The position numbers and the translations under genes are program-made. A stretch of DNA of 64,000 nucleotides from Mycolicibacterium lutetiense (GTDB lineage Bacteria; Actinomycetota; Actinomycetes; Mycobacteriales; Mycobacteriaceae): contig NZ_JAGIOP010000001.1 in the NCBI RefSeq assembly GCF_017876775.1, forward strand, positions 1,674,001 through 1,738,000, read 5' to 3'. The first letter of the stretch is position 1, and every line of letters starts with the position of its first letter. Under the pieces are notes generated by a model that saw only the letters and a program-made list of their open reading frames with translations, did not search any database and was not told the origin of the DNA. Below, piece by piece: positions 28,934 to 37,289 of this stretch.

Positions 28934-31606
28934 CTAGGCAACTCCTCGCGGCGTACGCGGCTGTGCGTCGAGATCGGTCTCACGGATCATCTTCGAACTG
29001 CGGGTGTCGGCGAAACGGGCCAGCGACGCCGACAGGATCGGCAGGAACTGCACTCGCACGATGTTGCTGTTGCCGTCGTTCCACCAGCCTTCGCCCTCGC
29101 GGCCGGCGCGAGTCCGGGTGTTGTCGTCGGGATCTGGCGGTGAGGTCTGAGTGACCATCATGTTGATCAGCGAATCCAGTATCGGCATGTCCATGTGCTT
29201 GAGAGCGGCCCGCGCGTTGCCGGCTACCTTCTGCCCGAGGGCTGCCTTCTTCTCGATCATCGCGTAGTTGTGATCGAAATCCTCGCCATGCTGGGATCCG
29301 AACACTCCAAAATTTGCGTCTTTTCGCGCGGTGCGGTCGGGGGAACGGACAAGTAGTTCGACAACGTCCTCGTTGCCTTTGAGGAAGCTGATCTCGTCCC
29401 CGAAAAACACACACGTTCCACGGATCTGAGCGAACCGGTGAGCCGTCATCCGTGCGATAGACCCGTACACCGAAGCTGCCCACTTGTTCAGATCGGTGGC
29501 GTTGTCCGGGTTCTCGCCGCGGTAGACCGGAAGCTCATGGGTGCGAAACACAGTCGAATACGGAGTAGACCCGGACTCCATGCGCGCAGCCAAATCAGCC
29601 AGGTTGTCGAAAGGCGGCAGGCCCATGTCCCCGTGTCCGCGCTCCGGCGGGTCGATGAAAGCCCGCGTGTATGGGAGCGCGGCCCAGTGCTCGAAATTCA
29701 GTGACAAGGCACGGGCTTCGGCGTCGCCGGTGGTCTTGAGGAACCCCATCAGCTTGCGGGTGCTGTTGATGCCCCGTGGATTGCGGAACAAAGGATTGAG
29801 GACCTTGGCGAAGTACGCCCCCTCAGGCGACTTTGTCTCAAATCCGAACAGCGGCAGGTAGTGCGCCATCATCGTGGTCTCCGCCAATGGGGATGGCAGG
29901 CACTTGAGGAAATCCATCGACACCGGCCCGCCAGGTGAGTCTCCCGTGGCGGCATTGACCACCTGGGTTCGTGCGATCTGGCGGGCGAACACCGCCCACT
30001 CTCCGTGCTTGGAGTGATCTACCACGGTGGAGTACCGATTGAGCAGCGTGACGAACAGCAGGATGAGCTTCATCAGGTTCGACTTGCCGCGACCTTGTGC
30101 TCCGGTCAACGCGATTGACCCGTTGCCGCGTTCGGTCGCACCGAGGACGTCGAGCAGGACGATCTGCCCGTTGGCGTTCTCTTTGTTGATGGCGATGGGG
30201 ATGCCGACGGCATCCCCAGCGAAGCTGCGCCGGATCGGCATTGCTCCAGAGAACAAGCGAGCGGTGGTGGTCTGCAGCAGATCATTGCCCAGACGAGTAC
30301 GCCGCGACCCCGGCATCATCATCGTCCACAGTTCCTTCTGACCGCCAACCGGCAGGAGCGGAGTGAACCCGTTGGATCGGAACCGCTGCTGCAACGCTGC
30401 GACCCGGCCGGTGAGCTCGTCGAGGTCGCTAGATCCGAAGGCGAAGATCGCGGCGACCTGCATCCCTCGCGGCCCCGACTCGGCGCGGATCGCGTCGTGG
30501 AACCGGCGCAGTTCGGCTCGGCGCTTGTCGTAGTCGTATGCCTCGAATTCATCGGCGGAATTGGCTTCGCCTTCAGACACCAGGTCGCGTTCAGTATCGG
30601 ACACGCTCTTGGTGTCGACCAGATCTTGCGAGAAGCGAAGACGCAGAGCGAAGTCGGCATCACCGCCGATCGCCTGGTCTACCAGGTAGGTGAAGCTCGA
30701 CACCTGGTCAGTGAATCGGGCAGGGTAGCGGGCGATCCCGAACAGTGACTGATACGACGTCACGCCGTCGGGGAGTTCGGCGATGCGGGCCTTGCCAGGG
30801 TGCGATATCGCCATCACCGTTCCGGCCGACAGTGTGCGGAAGCGCTTGAACAGCGAGGTCTTTCGGTCGATCTTGGAGAGTTTCTTGGTGTAGTCGCGGC
30901 CGGCGTCGAGATCGCGCAGGAACGTTGAGTACAGCGCCGTGGCTTCAGCAGCTTCATCGAACACGACCTCCGGGTAGGCCCGCTCGGTCGGTGTCACCGC
31001 ACCGCTGCGGGGTGGCGGAAGAATCGGAACAGTCAAACCACGCGTGGTGGCCCGCTCGAAGTACCAGTCGACGAGTTCGGGGACGGTCCGTACCGGACGG
31101 AACTCCGGTGGAATCGCTGCGAAGCACCGTTTCTCGAAATCGCCGAGGTCGGCCCAATCCAGGCCTTCGTGAGGGTCCGTCTCGACCAGTGTCGAGACCA
31201 TGCGCTCAGAAATCGTGCGACGTGACGGCTGGCTGATCGAGAGCCAGTACACGCGATCGAACTCTACGAACTCGCCGCTGGCCATCCGTTGGTAGAACTC
31301 GTTGATCAGATGCTCGAGGTGACGGTAGCGGTCTGGTTCCCAGTCCGGGATTCCTCCGGTAATCCGTCGATGCGTCGAGAGCGGATCGACGCGCACCCGC
31401 GAACCTGCCAGCAGAATGTCGTCGGTGGGGATCTCCGACAGAGCGGTGAGCAGAAGTTCGTGGGAGTCTTGCGCGGCTGCTGCAGTCTCTGGTCGATAGC
31501 TGTTGACGTTGAGTCCGGTGAGCAGATAGTTGCACCACACACTGCCGTCTTCGGAGAAGATCAGGTTCTTGCGGCGTTTGCTGAGCGGTGGGATGTGGTT
31601 GCCCAT
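28934..31606 (-). CDS. VirB4-type conjugation ATPase
   Basis: An 890-aa ATPase that powers the T4SS. Walker A is GAQGRGKSNLMKLILLF near residue 500, Walker B is GTCVFFGDEISFL near residue 730, and the N-terminal half carries the characteristic VirB4/TraC region beginning LIFSEDGSVWCNYLLTGLNV. ATG 31606 (MGNHIPPLSKRRKN) was chosen because GGAAGGA lies upstream and the earlier part of the frame is Arg/Cys-rich noise. It is the core energy component of the operon. Confidence 0.88.
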   Translation of the reverse strand: MGNHIPPLSKRRKNLIFSEDGSVWCNYLLTGLNVNSYRPETAAAAQDSHELLLTALSEIPTDDILLAGSRVRVDPLSTHRRITGGIPDWEPDRYRHLEHLINEFYQRMASGEFVEFDRVYWLSISQPSRRTISERMVSTLVETDPHEGLDWADLGDFEKRCFAAIPPEFRPVRTVPELVDWYFERATTRGLTVPILPPPRSGAVTPTERAYPEVVFDEAAEATALYSTFLRDLDAGRDYTKKLSKIDRKTSLFKRFRTLSAGTVMAISHPGKARIAELPDGVTSYQSLFGIARYPARFTDQVSSFTYLVDQAIGGDADFALRLRFSQDLVDTKSVSDTERDLVSEGEANSADEFEAYDYDKRRAELRRFHDAIRAESGPRGMQVAAIFAFGSSDLDELTGRVAALQQRFRSNGFTPLLPVGGQKELWTMMMPGSRRTRLGNDLLQTTTARLFSGAMPIRRSFAGDAVGIPIAINKENANGQIVLLDVLGATERGNGSIALTGAQGRGKSNLMKLILLFVTLLNRYSTVVDHSKHGEWAVFARQIARTQVVNAATGDSPGGPVSMDFLKCLPSPLAETTMMAHYLPLFGFETKSPEGAYFAKVLNPLFRNPRGINSTRKLMGFLKTTGDAEARALSLNFEHWAALPYTRAFIDPPERGHGDMGLPPFDNLADLAARMESGSTPYSTVFRTHELPVYRGENPDNATDLNKWAASVYGSIARMTAHRFAQIRGTCVFFGDEISFLKGNEDVVELLVRSPDRTARKDANFGVFGSQHGEDFDHNYAMIEKKAALGQKVAGNARAALKHMDMPILDSLINMMVTQTSPPDPDDNTRTRAGREGEGWWNDGNSNIVRVQFLPILSASLARFADTRSSKMIRETDLDAQPRTPRGVA

Positions 31607-31629
31607 TGTGCGTGTCCTTCCGAGTCGGC

Positions 31630-31944
31630 TCAGATGCCGGGGAGGTCGAAGTTGGCGCTGTGCCGGTGGCTGAGTCCACGTCGCAGCAGGGAGAGTGCGG
31701 TCAATTCGGAGAGCACTCCGGTGTTGTCGATGCGGGTCAAGATCGCGACGTAGACACTGACTGTGACGAACCCGGCGGCGAAGACGGCCGCGGCGATCAA
31801 CGGGTTGGCAACCATGACCACGATGAGCGCGCAGGCCATCAACAGAAGGATTGCGATGACCGCGAATGGGCCCATGCGCACCCCGCCGATTTTGGCCACC
31901 ATGCGCACGCCTTTGACATCGTTGAAGATCCTGAAGGGACGCAT
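31630..31944 (-). CDS. VirB3/PrgI-like membrane protein
   Basis: A 104-aa protein with a basic N-terminus (MRPFRIFNDVKGVRM), two adjacent hydrophobic helices (AVIAILLLMACALIVVMV and AAVFAAGFVTVSVYVAIL) and a short tail. Small two-helix proteins directly upstream of VirB4 are VirB3 or PrgI/TcpE equivalents that link VirB4 to the membrane. The assignment rests on topology and position. Confidence 0.72.
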   Translation of the reverse strand: MRPFRIFNDVKGVRMVAKIGGVRMGPFAVIAILLLMACALIVVMVANPLIAAAVFAAGFVTVSVYVAILTRIDNTGVLSELTALSLLRRGLSHRHSANFDLPGI

Positions 31945-32026
31945 CAGGCATGGCCTCCGCGTACAGGAACCTCCGGACCGCCTACGCCACCGCGTGTGCC
32001 GGCGAGGCCGGGGCAACCGGTGCGCG

Positions 32027-32314
32027 TCACCGGAAGTTCTCGATCAGGCCGGTGCCGTAGTTGGCAAGCCACATGATGCCGCCCAGGATCATCTCGACGA
32101 GCAGCACGCCGAAGACAACGGTGCGCAGTTCCATGTGTGCAGCGGCGCCTTTCTTCGCCATCCACACGTTGAAGGCCTGCCAACCGCCGACGAGAACCGC
32201 GAGCACCATGAGTGCGGCCAGGCCGAAGTTCACGAGGGTGGTGAGGATGCCGTCGCTGGTGGGGTCGACCAGATCGGCCCTGTAGATGACGCTCTGCGCG
32301 GCGGTGAAGATCAT
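32027..32314 (-). CDS. VirB2-like small membrane protein
   Basis: A 95-aa protein with two hydrophobic helices (LVNFGLAALMVLAVLVGGW and VFGVLLVEMILGGIMWLA) separated by a short basic loop (KKGAAAHMELR). This is the topology of pilin-like VirB2 or Gram-positive equivalents. It is the first gene of the minus-strand T4SS operon, 82 bp before the VirB3-like gene. Identification is by topology and order. Confidence 0.65.
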   Translation of the reverse strand: MIFTAAQSVIYRADLVDPTSDGILTTLVNFGLAALMVLAVLVGGWQAFNVWMAKKGAAAHMELRTVVFGVLLVEMILGGIMWLANYGTGLIENFR

Positions 32315-32641
32315 GAGTGCCCTTTCCCCGAATAGTCAGGTGCCGTGTGTTCGGGGACAGGCTGATACGCAACAGTTGTCAACAACGACCGCGGCGCGGG
32401 TTGCAGGGGGCGGCAGGGCGCCAGCGCATATACACACCCATGTGCGCGTATGTGAGTGGAAGACGACTGCGGCACCGAGCTACAACCTGCGATACGGAAG
32501 TCACTACGACACCCAACACAGGCCCGCATACAGGCACCGATATATCCGATGCCACAGACGGCAACACAGCACGCGATACGTGCAGGTCGCCAACTCGTGG
32601 CGCACGCCGTGTCGTGCTACGAACAGAGCTACGGTGCGCGC
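32315..32641. other. Divergent intergenic region upstream of the T4SS operon
   Basis: This 327-bp region separates the T4SS operon (minus) from the 271-aa gene (plus). No gene is convincing. It is relatively rich in short alternating CA/TG and GCGATA-like runs (for example CGCATATACACACCCATGTG at 32426-32445). It must hold the operon promoter. Confidence 0.4.
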
Positions 32642-33457
32642 ATGAACCACGCAGATACAGGCGTCACTGTGCACGCTTTCATTCGGCCTGGTACCCCGGC
32701 ATCTGCCGGGCCCGCCGTGGTGACTCAAGTAGTCGACCTCTACGAGTTCGGGGTGATCGGGCCGGGCTCGACAGTCTGGTGCAACCTCGATGTGCCCAAC
32801 GCGTTGTGGGTGTTGTCAGAGGTCTCAACGTTCCTGCGGATCGTCGACGTGCCTACGGCGGGCTGGGTGCGGTTGACACATGACTCAGCGGTGTGGGGCC
32901 GGGTGGCCATCGACACCACGCGGGCTCCAAGTCACGGCTTCTCGACCTCGGACATGCCGATGTCGGTGCAGCCCCACGACACCGTGACTGTCGCTTTCCG
33001 CAACACCGACAGTGCGCGGATGCGTGCGCAGTTCGGCGGCGCACATCACGCCATGCACGACTTCGAAATCAGCCGGGGGATGATGCGTGCGATCGATTTG
33101 AAAGCAGGCGGACACCAGACCAAATCCGCCCCGAATGCACCCAGCCAGTTCTCGTCCAACCACGCCGGCGTGCGCGGCCTGGACCTCATGGCCGCGACCA
33201 CCGGACCACACATGCATCGGGTGATTCGGGAGAACCTTGACGCCTTCACCACCGTCATTGACGTCGCTGAGTTCGGCAGGATCAAAGCAGCCCAGCAGCG
33301 CATCTCACAGATTGCTGAGGTGATTACCGATCCGATCGTGCAGCGCATCGCCGCGCTCAAAGACGTTGGACCGTTTACCGCCGACAACGATGACGATGGT
33401 GCCGGGCCCATGTCCGGGCTGGACGGCGATACAGGCCCCGCGGCAATGGCCGGTTGA
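32642..33457 (+). CDS. Unknown protein with beta-rich N-terminus
   Basis: A 271-aa protein starting MNHADTGVTVHAFIRPGTP. The first 125 residues appear beta-rich (TVWCNLDVPNALWVLSEVS, VAIDTTRAPSHGFS). The C-terminal 100 residues are helical with a repeated Asp-rich tail (DNDDDGAGPMSGLDGD). No signal peptide or membrane helix. It lies alone on the plus strand between two minus-strand secretion genes, so it is probably part of the transfer region. No family recognised. Confidence 0.65.
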   Translation: MNHADTGVTVHAFIRPGTPASAGPAVVTQVVDLYEFGVIGPGSTVWCNLDVPNALWVLSEVSTFLRIVDVPTAGWVRLTHDSAVWGRVAIDTTRAPSHGFSTSDMPMSVQPHDTVTVAFRNTDSARMRAQFGGAHHAMHDFEISRGMMRAIDLKAGGHQTKSAPNAPSQFSSNHAGVRGLDLMAATTGPHMHRVIRENLDAFTTVIDVAEFGRIKAAQQRISQIAEVITDPIVQRIAALKDVGPFTADNDDDGAGPMSGLDGDTGPAAMAG

Positions 33458-33484
33458 CACCGCGGTCGCCGGCAGGGTGCTGGA

Positions 33485-33802
33485 TTAGCCCGCGGAGGCG
33501 GCGGCTCCAGGAACCCGCTCGGGGCGGCGGATATGCGCAATGTCACCACGTGCCTCCGCGGCGGTCATCCGACCCCAGACCATGTCCATGAGACATTCGC
33601 CGCGCATGGCCACAGTGACCCGGCCGTACTCCGGAGTGCCCGTGATGCTCAGCGTGCCGCCCTTCGTCGACGCGAAGAGCGCCATGGCATCTCGGATCAG
33701 CGCGTTGAAGCCGTGGTTGGTCCACTGCGAGATGGTGACCGGCTCCATCGATCCGGTCGCGACGGTTTTCACGTACACGACGTCTTCTTCGCGCTGAGCC
33801 AT
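33485..33802 (-). CDS. Small protein of unknown function
   Basis: A 105-aa protein. ATG 33802 has a strong GAGGAGG upstream. The sequence MAQREEDVVYVKTVATGSME followed by GGTLSITGTPEYGRVTVAMRGE suggests a compact alpha/beta protein. Its upstream region carries a TATAGC-containing motif that recurs before the HTH gene at 51,094. It lies downstream of the TcpC-like gene. No family recognised. Confidence 0.65.
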   Translation of the reverse strand: MAQREEDVVYVKTVATGSMEPVTISQWTNHGFNALIRDAMALFASTKGGTLSITGTPEYGRVTVAMRGECLMDMVWGRMTAAEARGDIAHIRRPERVPGAAASAG

Positions 33803-33836
33803 GGGGCACCTCCTCTCGGGCAAAAGTTCGATACAG

Positions 33837-33853
33837 CAACTATAGCTATGTTT
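33837..33853 (-). promoter_or_regulatory. Promoter/operator motif upstream of the 105-aa gene
   Basis: On the minus strand the segment reads AAACATAGCTATAGTTG, 35 bp before the ATG at 33802. TATAGT resembles a -10 box, with TTGACG 19 bp upstream at the -35 position. The core ACATRGCTATAG is shared with a palindrome at 51,127-51,159, so it may also be a common operator. Confidence 0.45.
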
Positions 33854-33908
33854 GCCGCACTGCCGTCAACACTCAACTTGTCACGTCCTCCGTTACTTGG
33901 TCGAAAAA

Positions 33909-34835
33909 CTATTGCGGGGTGATCGCTCCCCACCCGACCGGGGCATCGATTCCGTCGACCAGCCACACGTTGTTCGTGCCCAGGGACACCCGCAGCGCCA
34001 GGTCCATGATCGACCACGTCTTGATCGAAGCCGCGGCCTTTACCCGCACCAGGACTTTGAGCGTGTCTCCCGGCTTGGCGGTGGACACCGGAACCGAATC
34101 TGAGGCCGCCCAGCTTGATTCGATAGTGGCCGTCGAATAGGGGCTGTCGGTGATCGCCGATCCCGAGAACTTAGACGAAACGAACTGCCCGAGCGACGTG
34201 GCGTTACCGGTGGAGGTCAGGTACGCGGTCACGAACCGGCCCAACGACTCCGACAGCGAGCTTTTCGAATCAACCGGCACCGTGTACTTGCTCGCCACTT
34301 TGAACGGAGTGGTGTCGACGTTGACGATGGACGGCCACATCAACAGCTGGTAGTCGGTGTCGTGTTCGATGACTGTCACCGCGTAGCGGTTGATCTGGGC
34401 TGCGCCGACCCCAGGGGCCACGAACGTCACCGCGAACGTCGCCTGCCACAGCACCGCGTCGGAGCCTTGCCAGCGGATGATGTCGGACGGGTCGATAGAG
34501 CGCACTTCGAAAGGCACCTCAGACAATTCGATCGACGGCGATGCCAATGACCGCGACAACAGCGCCTTTTTCGCCGACTCGGAACCGCCCATCCACAGCA
34601 GGAGAGCGTTGCGCGCGTAGTTCTGCACCCGGGTGACATCGGTGATCGCCGAGTAGGTGTTCACCGGCTTGGGCAGACGCGCCAAGATCACCGCTGTCAG
34701 TACCACCATCACCAGCACGAGGCACAACGCCAGCGGGCCGCTGATCATCGAGAACACCATGGCACGTTCCCGCGCCCTGGGCTTCCACTGTGACAGGTCT
34801 TTGAGCTTGCGCACATTCGACAGCAATCGGGCCAT
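33909..34835 (-). CDS. TcpC/VirB8-like conjugation protein
   Basis: A 308-aa bitopic protein. A basic cytoplasmic N-terminus (residues 1-25) is followed by one helix (GPLALCLVLVMVVLTAVIL) and an extracytoplasmic domain of about 250 residues with two tandem NTF2-like parts. The second ends DTLKVLVRVKAAASIKTWSIMDLALRVSLG. This matches TcpC-type VirB8 proteins that scaffold Gram-positive T4SS. It is transcribed away from the discoidin-like gene at 34,963. The identity of the fold is inferred from architecture and local motifs. Confidence 0.75.
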   Translation of the reverse strand: MARLLSNVRKLKDLSQWKPRARERAMVFSMISGPLALCLVLVMVVLTAVILARLPKPVNTYSAITDVTRVQNYARNALLLWMGGSESAKKALLSRSLASPSIELSEVPFEVRSIDPSDIIRWQGSDAVLWQATFAVTFVAPGVGAAQINRYAVTVIEHDTDYQLLMWPSIVNVDTTPFKVASKYTVPVDSKSSLSESLGRFVTAYLTSTGNATSLGQFVSSKFSGSAITDSPYSTATIESSWAASDSVPVSTAKPGDTLKVLVRVKAAASIKTWSIMDLALRVSLGTNNVWLVDGIDAPVGWGAITPQ

Positions 34836-34859
34836 CCCGCTGAGTCCTTTCCAATTCGC

Positions 34860-34921
34860 AGGTCGCGCCGCGCGAGGCTCGCGACCTGGTAGCGGCCGTA
34901 CGGTAGCTGCGCGCTACGGCC
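34860..34921. promoter_or_regulatory. Two consecutive hairpins in a divergent intergenic region
   Basis: Stem 1 is AGGTCGCG (34860-34867) with CGCGACCT (34880-34887). Stem 2 is GGCCGTA (34894-34900) with TACGGCC (34915-34921). They lie between the TcpC-like gene (minus) and the 559-aa gene (plus). They could be a transfer origin, operators or leader structures; nothing in the sequence decides this. Confidence 0.4.
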
Positions 34922-34962
34922 CTGGGACGCCTCCGGCGCGGACAGAGAGAGGACCACATCTG

Positions 34963-36642
34963 TTGAACGCCACCGTTGATGCGCTCCTGAACGCGTATTC
35001 GCGCCCAGCCCCCGAGGCCACGCGGGTTGCTGCTGCGATTTCGCGGGCCATGGTGACCGAAGACGGCACCGAGATTGCGTCTGACGCCGTGTTGTCGGCG
35101 CGAGTCCGTGCTGCCGTCGAGACCGCCAACCACGAGATCGCCGCGGAGAAGATGCCGCGGACATCCACATCGCCTGAGCACCGTGCGACAGAGTTTGGTG
35201 ACCCCGTCGGGGAGTTCACGGTTGACGACGCCGATCCGGCACCAGTACCGACGCTGCGGTCTGATCGTCGATACCTGCTTACCGACGATCCCGCCGGCGC
35301 AATCACAGAGTCACCAGCCCCCGAGGCGCCACCATGGCGGACCGACCCGCCGCTCGACGGCGTAGAGCTGCGCACCGTCGCACCCTCAACCGAGACTGAG
35401 ACCGCAAGACCACAGCGCCTTTCAGCGGTCGACGGCACCGCACACCTGGACGATGACGGCGACGAACAGTACTCAGATAGCGCTGATCATCGCGAGTACC
35501 GAGAACATGTGGACGAGACTGACGCTGCTGAAAACGACACCGAACCCGATGGCTTGGCCTACACCGGATCGGAAACCGACGACTACACGGATGAACAAAG
35601 TAACGAGGTGCGCGGTGGCGCGGACACCGGCCCTGATCCAGAACCTGTCGACGGCGATGAGCCCGATCCGATGCTGTCGCTATCGCCTCCAGTCCTGCTG
35701 CCGCCCTCACCTACCGATGCATTCGCTGGCACCCCGTCGCCGTGGGACGACCAAGCCGAAATCGCGCCCCCCGCATCCGGAAATGACGACGATCAGGAAT
35801 CAGAGGATCAGGGCGCTGTGTTCAATCGCGACGTCGACGATCCCGCTCCCTCCTGGGACGCCACCGAACCGCCCGACGACATGAACGAGCCGACCCGCGA
35901 TCCGGAAACCCCCCTCAAAGAACGGATCAGCCAACAGCTGCAACGCGTCCGAGAAGGGAGCTGGCGCAAACGGCTACTGCTCGTCGCCGGCGCCGCCGTG
36001 ACAGTACTCGTGCTCGTGGCCGTGTTTGTGGCGTCGATCGCCGGCAACCGCGGCGAGCCGCCGCAGCCGGCGGGCCAAGTCGCTGCACCTCCGCTGCAGT
36101 CAGAGAATCCTGAACCTGAACCCGTGGACGAGGTTCTGGTCCCCGCCAAAGTCTCAGCGAGCTGCGGCAACGACAGCGACGCGGTCGCGCCGTTCGCTGC
36201 GGACAAGACCCGCGCTTGGGTGTGCCTGCGGATAGACGGACTCGACCTCAACGTCCTCAACATCACCTTTAACGCGGAGGTGGTGATCACCTCGATCTGC
36301 CTCGTGCCAGGGTGGGACTACGTGGCACCCGACGGTCGTGACGAATGGGCCCGCCACCGACTGGTCACCGCGGTCACGTGGCGAATGGGCGGGCAAGCGT
36401 TCCCCCAAGAGATCAACCCCACCCGGCCCGGGGTCTGTAAACAGTTTCCGACGGACCCTCCGATCAGCACGCGGGAGATGTCGATGACAATCACCGCCAG
36501 TACGCGGCCGCCGCTAGGCAAGGATCAGGTGAGCTCCGGAATTGGTGGTGCCGACAATCCGGACAGCGTTGAGAACATCGACAAAACCTCCGCAGTCGGA
36601 TCTATCGTCATCAACGGCCACAAGCGGAATGCGGGTAGCTGA
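34963..36642 (+). CDS. Single-pass membrane protein with discoidin-like outer domain
   Basis: A 559-aa protein. Residues 1-70 are helical; about 70-325 form an acidic, Pro-rich disordered region. One helix (LLLVAGAAVTVLVLVAVFVASI, about 336-360) is followed by an outer domain of about 190 residues with four Cys. The outer segment SICLVPGWDYVAPDGRDEWA with RHRLVTAVTWRMGG resembles discoidin/NADase-type glycan-binding domains of actinobacterial membrane proteins. TTG 34963 was chosen for GAGAGAGGA upstream. It heads the eccA transcript. It is not EccB: the helix is central, not N-terminal. Confidence 0.65.
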   Translation: MNATVDALLNAYSRPAPEATRVAAAISRAMVTEDGTEIASDAVLSARVRAAVETANHEIAAEKMPRTSTSPEHRATEFGDPVGEFTVDDADPAPVPTLRSDRRYLLTDDPAGAITESPAPEAPPWRTDPPLDGVELRTVAPSTETETARPQRLSAVDGTAHLDDDGDEQYSDSADHREYREHVDETDAAENDTEPDGLAYTGSETDDYTDEQSNEVRGGADTGPDPEPVDGDEPDPMLSLSPPVLLPPSPTDAFAGTPSPWDDQAEIAPPASGNDDDQESEDQGAVFNRDVDDPAPSWDATEPPDDMNEPTRDPETPLKERISQQLQRVREGSWRKRLLLVAGAAVTVLVLVAVFVASIAGNRGEPPQPAGQVAAPPLQSENPEPEPVDEVLVPAKVSASCGNDSDAVAPFAADKTRAWVCLRIDGLDLNVLNITFNAEVVITSICLVPGWDYVAPDGRDEWARHRLVTAVTWRMGGQAFPQEINPTRPGVCKQFPTDPPISTREMSMTITASTRPPLGKDQVSSGIGGADNPDSVENIDKTSAVGSIVINGHKRNAGS

Positions 36643-37007
36643 TGGCTGCCAACACCGAGTCTCTGTACCGCTGTTTCCAGCAATCAAACGCCTACGCACG
36701 TGTCGCCACTGAACTGGCCCGCGAACAGGGAGGGTCTACTGACGGTGTGGCTTTCACCGCGGCCGCGGCGCTCGCACGGTGGTGGTGGTTGCACGACCGA
36801 AGCGCACCCTCCCGCGTCCTCGACGACATCGCCGACGCAGACCCGGCGGTGCATGCTGCACGGTCCCGCTTGTCGGGCTCCCGGCAAGAGGAGCTGGCTC
36901 GGTGGGTTTCGCTGGCGTGGCCCAGCATCTGTGCGAGGGCACAGACTCTGCTTGCCGCTGAAGCGATCTGGTTACTCAGCACCGGCGGCGCGAAGGCCGA
37001 TCGGTGA
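36642..37007 (+). CDS. Small protein of unknown function
   Basis: A 121-aa, mainly helical protein starting MAANTESLYRCFQQSNAYAR. It contains a Trp-rich helix AAALARWWWLHDRS and a second, ARWVSLAWPSICARAQTLLAAE. There is no clear membrane segment. The ATG shares a base with the preceding stop and its own stop overlaps the next GTG, so it is translationally coupled on both sides. No family recognised. Confidence 0.65.
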   Translation: MAANTESLYRCFQQSNAYARVATELAREQGGSTDGVAFTAAAALARWWWLHDRSAPSRVLDDIADADPAVHAARSRLSGSRQEELARWVSLAWPSICARAQTLLAAEAIWLLSTGGAKADR

Positions 37008-37174
37008 ACCTCCTGTGGAGGCTGGCCACCCCCAGACAATGGCGCCGCCGATCCTTGGTACTGCTGCTGGTGTGGGTTGCGGTGGCGTTCGCCCACCACG
37101 AGGGCGTGCTCGCCGACGCCGGGGAGCTCCGTCTCCCGCGTGAGGCCACGACACCTTCAGCCGGCCTTCGGTAG
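37004..37174 (+). CDS. 56-aa single-pass membrane protein
   Basis: GTG 37004 overlaps the preceding stop (GTGA) and opens a frame to TAG 37172-37174. The peptide has a basic start (RLATPRQWRRR), one helix (SLVLLLVWVAVAFA) and a hydrophilic tail (DAGELRLPREATT). Coupling and a clear positive-inside membrane segment support a real gene. It precedes eccA by 115 bp. Confidence 0.6.
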   Translation: MNLLWRLATPRQWRRRSLVLLLVWVAVAFAHHEGVLADAGELRLPREATTPSAGLR

Positions 37175-37289
37175 GTCGCGCCCTGCGGTTCGATCCGCAC
37201 TTGGACCGGCCACCATGGCCGTCGAAGGATTCGCTCGATTCTTCGATTCTCGTTAATGCTGACGACGCGACTTTCGGAAAGGACTCACA

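Noticed and set aside
34963..36642. Considered as EccB
   Set aside because: EccB has its membrane helix near the N-terminus and a large repeat-containing outer domain. Here the helix is near residue 345 and the outer domain is short and discoidin-like.
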